A stretch of DNA of 23,787 nt from Saccoglossus kowalevskii (taxonomy: Eukaryota; Hemichordata; Enteropneusta; Harrimaniidae). Position 1 is the stretch's first letter; the number at the start of each line of letters is the position of its first letter. Positions 1 to 11,500 of the stretch are shown here, one piece after another. Under the pieces are notes generated by a model. That model did not search any database. It worked only from the letters and a program-made list of their open reading frames with translations, and was not told the origin of the DNA. Both the position numbers and the translations under genes were made by a program. The DNA lies in the NCBI RefSeq assembly GCF_000003605.2, contig NW_003136332.1, positions 353,766 through 377,552 of the forward strand. The letters are read 5' to 3'.

Positions 1-21
1 CAATTTTCGAATAAGAATGAG

Positions 22-123
22 TCGGCAATTTTTAGTGGAGTCGAAAATTTGGAGGTAAATAAAACACCGAAACCCGGCAAATAAATAGCCAATCGAATTT
101 TTAGAGGGGTCGAAATTTTGGAG
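22..123. repeat. Degenerate direct repeat (gtcgaaaatttggag)
   Basis: Two copies of an about 33-bp block, roughly 22-53 and 90-123, share AATTTTTAG-GG-GTCGAAA-TTTGGAG. The spacer is about 37 bp. It looks like the edge of an interspersed repeat cut by the window start. Confidence 0.55.
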
Positions 124-145
124 TTTTCACGGTACTAATTATTCC

Positions 146-377
146 ATTTCAATGAAACTTAGTACAAAGATGCTCTAGGACAATGTACAAACCTAATTAG
201 TTTGGGGTAAAAATCTGTTCATATTAATTCCCTAATAAGCATAATAATTCATAATTTTTTGGTTCTAATCACATTTCAATTAAACTTGGAGACATAGATT
301 TTCTGTTACATTGCGCAGACCTCATTAGTTTTACACTCAAATCTGGTCATATTAATTTTCTGATTTGCATAATTAGT
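146..377. repeat. Tandem duplication of an AT-rich repeat, about 126-bp unit
   Basis: Unit 1 (from about 146) and unit 2 (from about 272) share, in order, CATTTCAAT-AAACTT, a short divergent part, ACCT-ATTAGTTT, AAATCTG-TCATATTAATT and GCATAAT. Similarity is perhaps 70-75 percent by eye. Related sequence with CATATTAAT and TTTGCATAATAATTA recurs in the intron at about 9120-9330, so this is an interspersed family rather than a unique local event. Confidence 0.6.
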
Positions 378-1700
378 TTTCAGCTAAGTAATTTCGAATT
401 ATATTTAATGTGTCTCCAATACTCTCGGCACATGGGAGTTCTTTCTAAGCTTTCTTTGATTATTTTTGTACCTTGGATGGTCACTATACACAGGTTTTAC
501 AATAATATGCTTTTGGGGCGTTATGTACATTTCGAATAACTGGTTCCATTCCAATTTTGGCATATGGAAAAGATCATAAAGATACTTTTTCCCAGACAAA
601 AACAATCACTGTTCTTTATTTATTAATTTGTTTGTTTATTTATTATGATTTATTCATTCATATTTCTCATACAGATGTAACTTAAGTTAGCAAGAGTGAT
701 CTAAATGGATGTGTGATCAATTTATTTGTGCCAGAGTCTAACAGAGAAGAACCTCCTCACACCAGCATATTGTTGAGGTTAGTAAACACATAGTGTTTAA
801 ATTGCATGTATTAAAGTATGTGCACAGTAATATCCTTCCTATCATCATTTTAGTTGCATTCATGTTAGGAATCCTGCCATGTGCCTGGCATATAACCAAA
901 CTAGCACTATCAGTAGTGAACTGGAGAGAAAATGTTGGTAGACGCTGGCATAGCTAAATCTATGGTCTGGTTCACAGGGGTTTCCCAAATGCATTTAATA
1001 GCTTACCATCATCCTGTAACAACACGGCAACAAAATAAAAAGGCTCTAGGCAGTGTGAAGTACTGCAACGAGACTGATGTTGGCAGTCGGGGGCAAGAAA
1101 GTAGACTGCTAATTAGGGTCTGTAGGGGCGGCCATATGGCCGGTGGCTGACTATTTACAAAACCCAGGTTTCATATAAGAGCAGTCCTGAGTATCTGGAA
1201 AGAAGATGACATTCTGTATCATGTAGATAGCTAACATGGAACAAGAAACATATTTATCATTAAAAATAAAATCTGACTCGACACTAAAATCAATGTTCTC
1301 AATAAATATACAGTAAAATAGCATCGCATGTATAAAGATTTTGTGTTCAGTCCACCATGATTAGGTCAATAATGAACAGAGTTGATCTTGATGTTTGTGA
1401 ATGCAACTTTGCTAATATCTATAAATATGAAGGTTTAACAATATTCGTCATGTGCTGAGATCTCAAACACTACTCTAGAATTACTTCAAAATTATTGCTG
1501 TCACTAGTCTGAATGCTTACCGGGTAACTACCTTCATTTGCAGTGTATATTGAATACTGAGAATAAAAGATGGATAGAATAAATGGTATAACGAATGCTA
1601 CAAGACGATTATCTTCAGTTTCCCTGGGTCATAGGTCACCCCTTAAAGGTACACATGAATCACATGTATTCTGTTTTTCATGCCCAACTTTTGGCAAGTA

Positions 1701-1839
1701 CTGTGAAATCGGTATTAGTGCAGTTTCTATTTAAATGATACAATGCAACATGAGAAATGGTAAATTTTTCGTGCTCAATTGTTCCAAAAAATGTGTGTTA
1801 CTTCTATTAGGGATGGGGCTTCTAATACACATTTTAAGG
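1701..1839 (+). mobile_element. MITE family A, copy 1 (139 bp, TA-flanked)
   Basis: Begins CTGTGAAATCGGTATTAG and ends GCTTCTAATACACATTTTAAGG, flanked by TA at 1699-1700 and 1840-1841. It aligns through its body (AAATGATACAATGCAAC, TTCTATTAGGGATG, GAGAAATGGT) with the copies at 12236 and 6107. TA target duplication with short inverted ends indicates a Tc1/mariner-type non-autonomous element. The open frames of about 60 codons on each strand here derive from it. Confidence 0.75.
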
Positions 1840-2076
1840 TACTTTCTCGTGTTATGTTGTGTTCTATGGATGTCCTTGTGAATAATATGTGTAATATTGA
1901 GGCTGATAATTTCCTAAAGGTAATGCATCCTGGCACTTTCATATGTGTTACTGTTCTATAACAACAATAAATTACAATGTTAGACAGCAATATACCGACA
2001 ATATTGCCAGTTGCTCCAGTACTTCAAAATACATGTACTCATGACTCAACAAAATATCAGTGATGTTGTGATCTTG

Positions 2077-2091
2077 GGGGGGGGGGGGGGG
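2077..2091 (+). repeat. Poly-G run
   Basis: An uninterrupted run of about 15 G follows gatctt and precedes agaaac. It is a simple homopolymer that could form a G-rich structure and is prone to sequencing length error. Confidence 0.8.
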
Positions 2092-2340
2092 AGAAACATT
2101 TAAAAAAAACTCATTGTAACTCTAGATCAATACAAAATCCGCTAGCGAGGACATGCTAAATTGCTTACATTGAGGGGTTAGTAGCATATGCGCTTAAATT
2201 TTGGTTTATTTGTGCTTCTGTTGGGTAGAGCAAATATGGTAAGTAAATGTTATTGATAGTGAAATATATGAACCCCATCTCCACACAAGTACCAGAATCT
2301 ATATACTTCAGTAGTCTTGCATAGCTCCTATTGTTGCACT

Positions 2341-2532
2341 ATGTTTGTTCATGAAACAGAGAAACAACAAACTGTTGTGGAAGAAGAGGAACAAATTAAA
2401 TACAACATTCTGGTGAAGAAATCAAAGCAAAAAGCACTTGATGGATTAGCCAGCGAGTCTCTGGCCTTATTACAGCAAGCTGCCAAAATATACGACAACG
2501 AAAAAATACAAAGACGCATAAGAAAGCTGGAG
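2341..2532 (+). CDS. ERCC6L: ERCC6L exon 1 or 2: N-terminal TPR-like repeat
   Basis: Residues 1-64 if translation starts at the ATG at 2341 (A at -3). The frame is open from 2272, after a TGA at 2269. A Glu-rich lead (VVEEEEQ) is followed by an amphipathic helix pair ending AAKIYDNEKIQRRIRKLE, which corresponds to the N-terminal TPR of PICH. The donor GAG|gttagt leaves phase 0. Alternatively the exon starts at 2360 behind the acceptor-like tttgttcatgaaacag, and the first one to seven residues come from an upstream mini-exon; that acceptor would need phase 1. About 19 residues precede the TPR helix from the 2341 ATG, similar to the human N-terminal lead, so both models stay open. Confidence 0.72.
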
Positions 2533-5500
2533 GTTAGTTTGAGCTTGAGCTACTGAGAAAACAAACAAGTAATGCAGTGTTGTATTTCATTTAATGCGTG
2601 CCACATTTGTTTATGTGAGTTAACACAGGAGGTTCCATACTGCACAATGATACAATAGATACCGGTACACATACTTTGAACTGTAAAAGGGTTAATTATT
2701 CGCTGGGTTTTAATTTTGCTTATTTCACTGACTGAAAAATGCTCTAAATTAAAACCCAGTGAATATGTAAAATTTAGCATAGAACACATAATCAAAATGA
2801 TAAAACCGTGAATTTAAAACCCACTGAATGTGCCTGAAATGGCAAATCAGCGAAATTTTAACCCAGTGAAAATTAGTCATTTCGCAGTATCTGTTGTTCA
2901 GTGAAATAAAGAAAATGTCACACAAGTAAACATTTTGATGTAAAGTAAGTGCTGATTCTCTGTACAAAACCAGCAGTCAAAATTCTAAAATCAGTCATAA
3001 AACTTGGGTGTCGGCAACACATTTTTTTTTTTTTAAATACACCTGATTCGAGGTATGTGAGGGGATCAAAATCCTACAAATATTATAACAGTATTTCACA
3101 TAAAATGATCTCGATTGCGTTGATAAACAGGATTGAATATCATTGCTGTAACCTCATTTTGAACCCAGAATGGGGTACAGTATGAATTTTCTCGTTGGTG
3201 CAGAATGAGGGGCGCAGAATACGGCCCAGAATGGTGGCGCAACTAGGTGGCGCACAATGCTTATTTTGGGAAATGAGCCAGCGCATTCCGGTGGCGCAGA
3301 GTACCGATTTTGAGCCTCGCGCATACCTCCTGATTCACGAAGCTTTTTAAGATGAAAACAAATTTCTAAGTGTCAAATTTGCTTGGGACTGGGGTTTCAC
3401 TGTTGACTGGTGAAATCCCAAGGATTGTAAACAGCTATTATGTTGGTTGGTGAATTGCTATAAATTTACAAAATGACGTCCAAAGAGTAAAACAAGGTGT
3501 TATTGTATGACAGGAGTATATCAAAGAATATGGAGATGAGGAATCTGAGGAAGAAGATGATGGAATGGCTCTCGTTGGTGATGGATTTAGTATTAGGAAG
3601 GAACTCTATGAAAAACTTTATCCATATCAGAGAGAAAGCATACTATGGTTCTGGGGATTACACAAAAAAAAGTCTGGTGGTATTTTAGGGGATGATATGG
3701 GGTATGTAACAATGTTTATTTTCGTACTTGACAAAAACTGGGAATTAATGTGACTGTTATCTCTCCTGATATGTACAATTTTCTTTACCACAGCATATTC
3801 CATGACTATACGACAAAGTTGTGTAATCGCAACATTGTACGCTATGCTGTAGTTGACTTGGATGATGCATGTGAATGAATCTTGGCAAGTGAATTTGGTG
3901 TCTGCAATATTTTTGTATCATTTTGGTATTGGCTTTGTGATCTCATTTTGGCATTTCATTCATGGTTCCATTTTGGCATTTCATTCATGGTTCCATTTTG
4001 GCATTTCATTCATGGTTCCATTTTGGCATTTCATTCATGGTTCCATCCGTTATTACTCCAGTGATGCCAAATATTTGTCAAAGATGTAAAACAATGATTT
4101 GTATCAAAAATTATTTGACATAAGATAACACCATAACTATGAGAGAACAGCTTTTTTGTGTATAATAGATTCTTAATTTCACCATTTCATATTGTATTTG
4201 CTCTATCATTGATGTGTGCTTATGTGAATTACAGAAATTTGTTTATGGTTGATATGTTCGTTTTATATGCGCTTTTATTAGAGATGCACTTGTAATAAAG
4301 CAAATACGATATTATTACTTACAATGTACTAAAGAGTTTACAAATGCATTGCTTATTAAACAAGGAGTCCTGTTGTATGTGTTCACATGGATTCATTCCA
4401 TCTTTCATTTCCCAAAAAAATATAAAACTCCAATAAGTCAATAATTATGCATTTACAGTATTCACATTATTTTGTAACCAATTGTGTTGATGTTCTAGAC
4501 TTGGTAAGACTATACAAGTAATCGCATTCCTAAGTGGATTGTTCGATGCAGAGAGAGTGAAAAGTATTCTCATTGTATTGCCAGCAACGTTAATTATCAA
4601 TTGGGAACGAGAATTTGATAAATGGTAAGCTGGTTGTATGCACAATACACAAGTTTTGAGTACCTCTGTTACCTTAGAAACAATCTAGTGTAAAAATATT
4701 TCAATTGCATCTACATAAGGGAGTTGATTTCATCGCGTAAGTGATTGATAGCTATTCAGAATGCCTGTAAACCAGTGAACAAATTGCACAAGCTAGAAAT
4801 CATGCACCCACCCACCCCAATCTTGTACAGAAACCATCTGATAGCACTGTGGTGCACATTTGTGCCACCTGGCAGTTACAGCAAAACAATCTTTTAATTA
4901 AAGCGTTAAATAGCTGTGATTTTGAACATTTTTTTTTTGTTTAAATATAACCACTTGATTTTTACGTCATGTGTTCAGTCTGCACCTTTCACAAAATGCA
5001 ATGAACGGATAATAACCTATTGCAGGACATGTTTTAGAGTGCAAAAATATTTATACAGTTGCATAGAATCTGAAAACGATGTTGTCATACATATCCTCAT
5101 TTATACATGTACTTGGTATAATTATATTATATTCATATTCCACTTCAAGATTTACTAAATGTACGATAAAGTTTAATCATTTGAACAAGTCAAGATTTGT
5201 CCCCCTTCAAAATTTTGTTTTCACATTTTCAATATTTCTAATCAAGACTCAAACAGGAAATTATTACATCTGGTTCAAAATTAACCAATTACGTCATTTG
5301 CTGCCTGGCTTAGTGTGGAACTGAGTGTAGTAGTTTTAAACCACACATTCTCGTTAATTTCCAGGGCGCCTGGCATAAGAGTACTAACATACCATGGCAG
5401 TAATAAGAGAGAAAGAGAGCGAGCTCTCTCTAAAGTTCAGAGAAGAGGTGGTGCTTTATTGAGCACATATGGAATTATCTCCAATAACTGGCAAGAAGTT

Positions 5501-8500
5501 GCCACCAATGATCGTGATGGCAGAGACTTTGTCTGGGTGAGTTTTTGGCTTGGATGCAGATAGTTAGGAACAATAGAATATTTTAACTGTGGCATGCTGT
5601 AGCGTTGTCTTTTCACTAAGGATTATAATGTCTAAATTGTGAACAAAAAAACAACCCAATCAGCAGTATTACAATATATAGCTCACTGTTTTGCAAAGAA
5701 AATAGCATTATTGATAGCTCAAATTGAATTGAATTGGAATTGAACAAATGCAACCCAACACTGATGTCTCTTTCTATGTTATACAGGACTATGTCATCTT
5801 GGATGAAGGTCACAAAATAAAAAACAAAAGTAACAAATCATCTAAGGCAGTGCATGCTATCCCAGCAAAGCGACGCATTATTCTGACTGGCACTCCTATT
5901 CAGAATAATTTGAAGGTACGTGTGTCTCATTTATCTGAATATCTGAATAATATCACTTGATTGATTTTACTGTACAAAAAAGAAATGTAAGCTTTTCATT
6001 ACGGTTTCAATAAAGCTGTATTCTATTTTTCGATTTTATTCATTGTACAAATCATTGTTGTATGATGCTCCCCCATTGTCGGAGTGCACTTTCAAAAACA
6101 AAAATACCGTAAAATCTGTATAAGAAACCGCATCCTTAATAGAAGACGCAGCCATTCTTTTTGAATAATTGAGAACCAAAAATTCACTATTTCTCACATG
6201 TGTAGATGCTCTAATACAAGCTGCATCCCCTCTGTTGTATTGTACCATTTTAATAGAAGCCGCAGCTTCTAATACAGTTTTTACAGTAGTTGGAACAAAT
6301 CATAAATGCAGATTTCTCAAAGTACTTTAAGGAACACTTTACTGTTTAAAGTTGATCTTTCATTATGAGCAAACAAGACTTCAATGGTGTTGTCAATATG
6401 GGAGAATTATTTTCCCAGCTTAATAATTTAAAAAGGTATCTTTCCCTGGCAATAAATTTATGTGCATGTTTGTGCACATAATTTATAAGAATGGCTTTCA
6501 ATAATCTCTATTGTAAAAACTTAGTATAGCCGTCTTTGGTTTAACAAATAATTACAATACCTTAGCTTGCTTTTAGTACTACCTATTCTTTGCAACCATG
6601 TCCACAACGGATCAGATGTTAAAATGATTCATTTTATTTATTTTCAGGAATTGTGGGCTTTATTTGACTTTGTAACGCAAGGGCAGCTTCTGGGTACCCT
6701 GAAGACATTTTGTTTGGAATATGAGGGGCCAATTGTCAGGGTAAGGATCTTGTCTCATCATGAATCTGTAAATTTCATTACGAGATGGTGGCATGGTAAG
6801 CACTCTTTCTTAGCTCCAGTCTATGAATTGGAAGAACCAAGGACAATCGGCTATGAATGAAGAAATATATTATTTATTTGTGTGTTCAACATGATACAAA
6901 TAAAACAAATACTAGAGACAGATTTACATTTGGTATTTCTAGACATGCACATTTGTTTTGCATACCCTTCCATGTGTATCATTTAAAATCCTTTGTCATA
7001 TCTACTTCATCTTAAATTGTCTTGCTTGTGCAGGTTAAATGTTGTACACTGTATTCACTTGTATTCTGATTGCATCGTAGGCACGACAGAAAGATGCGCG
7101 ACCATCCGAGATGCGGCTCGGCACTGAGATGGCTGAGAACCTTCGGCAGATAATAGAACCGTACTTCAAAAGAAGAACCAAAGCTGAGACGTTGGAGAAG
7201 AACAAAGAGAACCAAACTAAGGATGATACTCGGGAAGAGATGGATGGGAATACGACTGCCAGGTACAGTTTGGTGGATTTAAAAGCGCATCCAGTGTTCT
7301 CCATAGGTTTTCATGCCCAGCAGTTTTACCATGCCAAGCCACATTTGAAATTTCAAGCCAGTGTCAATGCTTATATTATGTTGTCAATACTTAATTAATA
7401 TTCTTATCTATCTTTCCAGCAGCACTTCTACTCCGACACCATCTTTAACAAGGAAAAACGATTTGATACTATGGGTGTTCTTGAGTAAAGTGCAACAGAA
7501 AATCTACCAGGATTTTGTAGAAACTCCAGAAGTCCGACAGGTGAGGTTATTTAAATTTACCGATTTAGTTTGTAAGGAGTCTTAATTAAAGCAATGCAAT
7601 TATGTTTTCTGCAATACATTTATTATCTTATCCTTACAGTGACATTTAAAATTACATTGGTTCTTTTTTTTATGTACAATATATTGAGAATATATGATGG
7701 GGGTCATTGGGACACTAAAAGTGAACAAAAAATGGGTTTCACCAGAAAATTTTCAAGAAACTTCCCTTTTATCTACCGGTACATTGATTTCTATGGTGAA
7801 AGTATTTCTTCATGTCTTAAAATTTAGTGCGAAGTTTTTGTATTTTTTGATAAATCATACAAATCCTACATATTGTTTTGTTCAAGATGTACTAACAAAC
7901 AAAATTATTTAGTTAGCAAACTCTAGGGAAGTTCCTTTGCATTGCAACATCAAATGATCTAATGTTATGAAAACTATTTGCTCACTTCCCCTAGTGCCAC
8001 TTGATTTTGGACTACAATAATTCATTTTTGTCTCAGTACACACTATGACTATTAAAGTCTTTTTTCATATTGCAACATTGTTGTGACTATACAGAGGAAG
8101 TTGTAAATAATCTGTACAAATCTTATTTGCGGCTGCTTCAATTATCTGGGGGGAAGTTGATGGGGTTATTGGAACAAGGACGTTCCAAGGAAAGTTGCAA
8201 GTTACTTTTACGAGTCTTGTTTGCACTCACAGTAAATATCCCCAAAATACTCCCAAATTGCGTCTCACATACTTGTACTGTTCATCTTTTTTAGTTACTG
8301 ATGACCACTAGGTCTCCCCTTGCTATGTTGACGATGCTCAAAAAGATATGTGACCATCCAAGGCTACTCAACAAGAGAGCATGTGGTATGTTGAATCTAG
8401 AGGGAGAGGAGTGTGATCCGTATGGGGACTACAGCGACACTGCCAGCCAGATCTCATCATCGGAGTGCGCAGCTGATAACATAGACAATGTGAGCATTTC

Positions 8501-11500
8501 AGCCCTGGTGGAGGAGTCTGGTAAACTCGTGGTGCTTATATCACTGTTAGAAAACCTACGGGATGAAGGGCACAGAACTTTAGTGTTCAGTCAATCAAAG
8601 AAGATGTTGGATATCATGCAGAAGGTGTTGGAAGAGAAGGTAAATATGGTAAAATATTTTCACTGATGAAATGATTCATTGAAAATAAAATCCAGAGAAA
8701 ACACTTTTTTTCATATATTTCACATTCAACTCATCACAAATCGATGAAAATAAGTTACATACAAAGTACCCGAAAAGTTTTTTCGTTGAAAATTAATTCC
8801 AGCTAAAATAATGTAGTTTATAGTATGCAGTAACCAATGTCTCAATGCCAAATAAAAAAAAATTAGGAATGCGTGGCGATGGCGAAATTGGGAACGAAAA
8901 TTGTACAGGAAACTGATGGGAGTAAATTCGGCAGGGATCAGTAACAGGATAGAAAAATTTATTGGTCTAAATCTTTGAGATTTGGTGAATTCATTATGAA
9001 AAAAAAAAAGTACTAGGCTAAGCACAAAACTAAGTGAAAAAAAAAATATTAGTATAGTTTTTCTGCCATTGTTCCATCCAGAGTTTCCATAGTTCCTTGG
9101 CATGCCTTATTGAGTCATAATTGCAAATCTGTGCATATTAATCAGGTAATTTGCATGTTTTGTTGATATCTTTAGTTTTCTCATCGTTGAATTTCTAACA
9201 CTACTTTGGAATTACTGTGCATATGTTTCTTACAGTATCCATGCATATTAAATTTATAATTTGCATAATAATTAACAGATGTTCTGAGTAAATTTTCAAA
9301 ACATTTTGCTCAAATATAATTAAACTTGGTTTGTGTAAATCATCGTTCAGTTGAAATCAACTGTAAATTTTGTCACCTTCCACAAAATATTGATGTTGAA
9401 ACTAAACTGTCATGTCAAATTTTTGAACAATACAGATTCAGTCCGTTTGATTTAAAAATAAAAGATACGATGTAAACAAAGTTTGCTTTGAAGTCTTCAA
9501 TTAAAAACCAATTTAGCTGAGTATTAGATATACACTTATTACTGTTATTCTGGTCTCTGGTTAATCTTACCCACACATACATGGTACATATACATATATG
9601 CAATTACCGGTAATTCAAGTGCAATATACATTTCCTCACAATGGCTGACATGCAATGAAATTTGATTTTGTCAATTTTGTGTGTCTGTAAGATTGCATGT
9701 AAATGTATATCAGATTTATAGCTGCTCTCTTAAAAACTGGTTGCTATTTGTGAGTCTTCTTTACACAGATGACAGTAAAGAAACTTTTTTTTCTCCATCT
9801 TAGAACTTCAAATTAATACGCATTGATGGTTCGATTCGCAAACTAGAAGACCGTGAAAAACTCATCAATAAGTTTCAAAGAAACTCATCTTATTCAGTAT
9901 TTTTGTTGACTACTGGAGTTGGTGGTATAGGATTAACATTGACAGCTGCTGATAGGGTAGTAATATGTAAGTATGATGTCATCAGTGTGTGATGGTACTC
10001 ATGTACATGTACACATTACTTACATGCCAATTTAGATTTGTGCTTGTAAATAAGTTACCTAAGTGTTCTCTCACGTGACAGATTCGCATTCGAATAGATA
10101 CTTAAATTAGCTGGTATGCTTATTAATCAACACATACACTGTATTTTCAATATGCTGTACATGTCACATGGTACTTGTATATTTTGTGATGACTATGGTA
10201 CTTCAAGTTTACATGTTGCAACTTGCATGTTAAAAGCTTTCTGTGATTTACTTTCAACAGCTTGCATACTGTAAAATACTTTATTTTTGCTTTATTTTTC
10301 CCCTATATTTCACATTCAACTCATCAAGAATCAATGAAAATAAATTCCATACAAAACACCTAAAAAGCCTTATCAGTGAAAATTAATTCCAGCTAAAATA
10401 AAGTATTTTACAGTATTCTGCAATGAAATGTGTCTCTTTGATTAGTGAAACATCCTAATTAACAAGTATGATGTTAAATGTTTCCTACATTGCACCCTAA
10501 TTTTGTTGAGATACTGAGTCATCATCTCTATCCATCTAACTGTGGTACAGTAGATTTCCATCAATCTAAAATTGATTGATACTTGTTTTTCAGTTGATCC
10601 AAGTTGGAATCCGGCAACTGATAGCCAGGCTGTTGATAGAGCTTACCGACTTGGACAGAAGAAAACTGTTGTTATTTACAGACTAATAACATGTGGAAGT
10701 GTAGAAGAAAAGATTTATCGTCGACAGATATTTAAAGATTCCATTACCAAACAAGCAACAGGTTCTTCTAAAGATCCATACAGGTAGTTATGGCAATGAG
10801 AAATTAAGTTTGATGCCATAATTTTTCCCACCAAAATATTTGTGCAATATCATGAACAGTTTTTTGTTCTAAATGTATTTATTAATTAATTTTGGATCGA
10901 ATGGAAATAAGTTATATGAAGGAAGGTTTTTTTTTTTGGCAAAAGGTGCCAAAAGATAACAATGTTGTTTATAGTTCTAACATACATTTTAATGTTTAGG
11001 ATATGCAAATGAATATGCAAATTGTTGTGTAAGAAAATAGTGTTGCTGAGGGAAAAAGACCAAGGGATTGAATTATTCATAGTAAAAACCATAGACATTA
11101 CAGTGTACTTGTGACTGAATATGCGAGTTTATGCCCATGTGAAGTACATGTATATTATTGACCAAACATTTGCAAGATGAATGATTGTGGGCAGTGGTTG
11201 TCGCGCAGTGTGTGTTCAAATTACATGTAAACAATGTATTTTACACCCATTGTGTACGTCGCTATGAGTCCTATATCGAACAGGACGTGGCCTGACAACC
11301 ATCACCCTTTAACAAAATCCAGTTGAACTTCAGCGATTGAAGCCATCTTGAACAAGAGTTATCTGCCTATAACCTGTAATACATGTCTTGTTCATTTTGT
11401 ATGAAAATTAAGGCTTGTAGTAAAACATATTGCATAAAATGTGTTGGACTCTCCACAGATATTTTACAAGACTAGATATGAAAGAATTATTTAAACTTGA

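Larger units (their letters stand above)
1..2340. other. Upstream region, no supported coding exon
   Basis: AT-rich sequence with repeats: a duplicated block at 1-125, a tandem repeat of about 126 bp at 146-377, a MITE at 1701-1839 and a G homopolymer near 2077-2091. Small open frames here show no recognisable protein. The promoter and any 5' UTR exon of ERCC6L should lie here, but I see no clear TATA or GC-rich core. GCAAATATG|gtaagt at 2239 is an excellent donor-like site, but the frame that would join the acceptor at 2359 has a TAG just upstream, so it could only serve a non-coding leader. Confidence 0.6.
2533..3513 (+). other. Intron 1 (phase 0), with a MITE and a GGCGCA-rich patch
   Basis: The donor is gttagt and the acceptor tattgtatgacag. 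It holds the MITE at 2681-2887, a T run at 3023-3034 and the repeated GGTGGCGCA patch at about 3195-3320. Nothing else recognisable. Confidence 0.85.
8640..9803 (+). other. Intron 9 (phase 0), MITE B at its donor plus AT-rich repeats
   Basis: The intron opens with gtaaat. A family B MITE starts at +8, and an AT-rich repeat related to the upstream tandem unit lies at about 9120-9330. It ends in a strong acceptor (ctttttttttctccatcttag). No alternative exon recognised. Confidence 0.85.

Noticed and set aside
932-1150. 72-codon open frame upstream of the gene
   Set aside because: No domain, no splice context that joins ERCC6L, and low-complexity translation. Could belong to a leader exon, but nothing supports it.
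1779-1961. 60-codon open frame that looks protein-like (and a 71-codon frame opposite)
   Set aside because: More than a third of it lies inside the family A MITE at 1701-1839, and it has no recognisable domain.
2239-2244. Consensus donor ATATG|gtaagt as the end of ERCC6L coding exon 1
   Set aside because: Phase 1 joining to 2360 places a TAG three codons upstream in frame. It could only end a non-coding leader.
3853-4089. Repetitive open frames with HSWFHFGISF-type repeats
   Set aside because: Produced by the 25-bp intronic minisatellite; the unit is not a multiple of 3, so the peptide repeat changes frame. Not a gene.
5787-10783. Assignment as ERCC6/CSB, ERCC6L2 or RAD54
   Set aside because: The DEGH box is shared with ERCC6, but GTLKTF, RKNDLI, HIAYLxSL, ISDHDLM and the terminal TPR-like repeats fit ERCC6L only.
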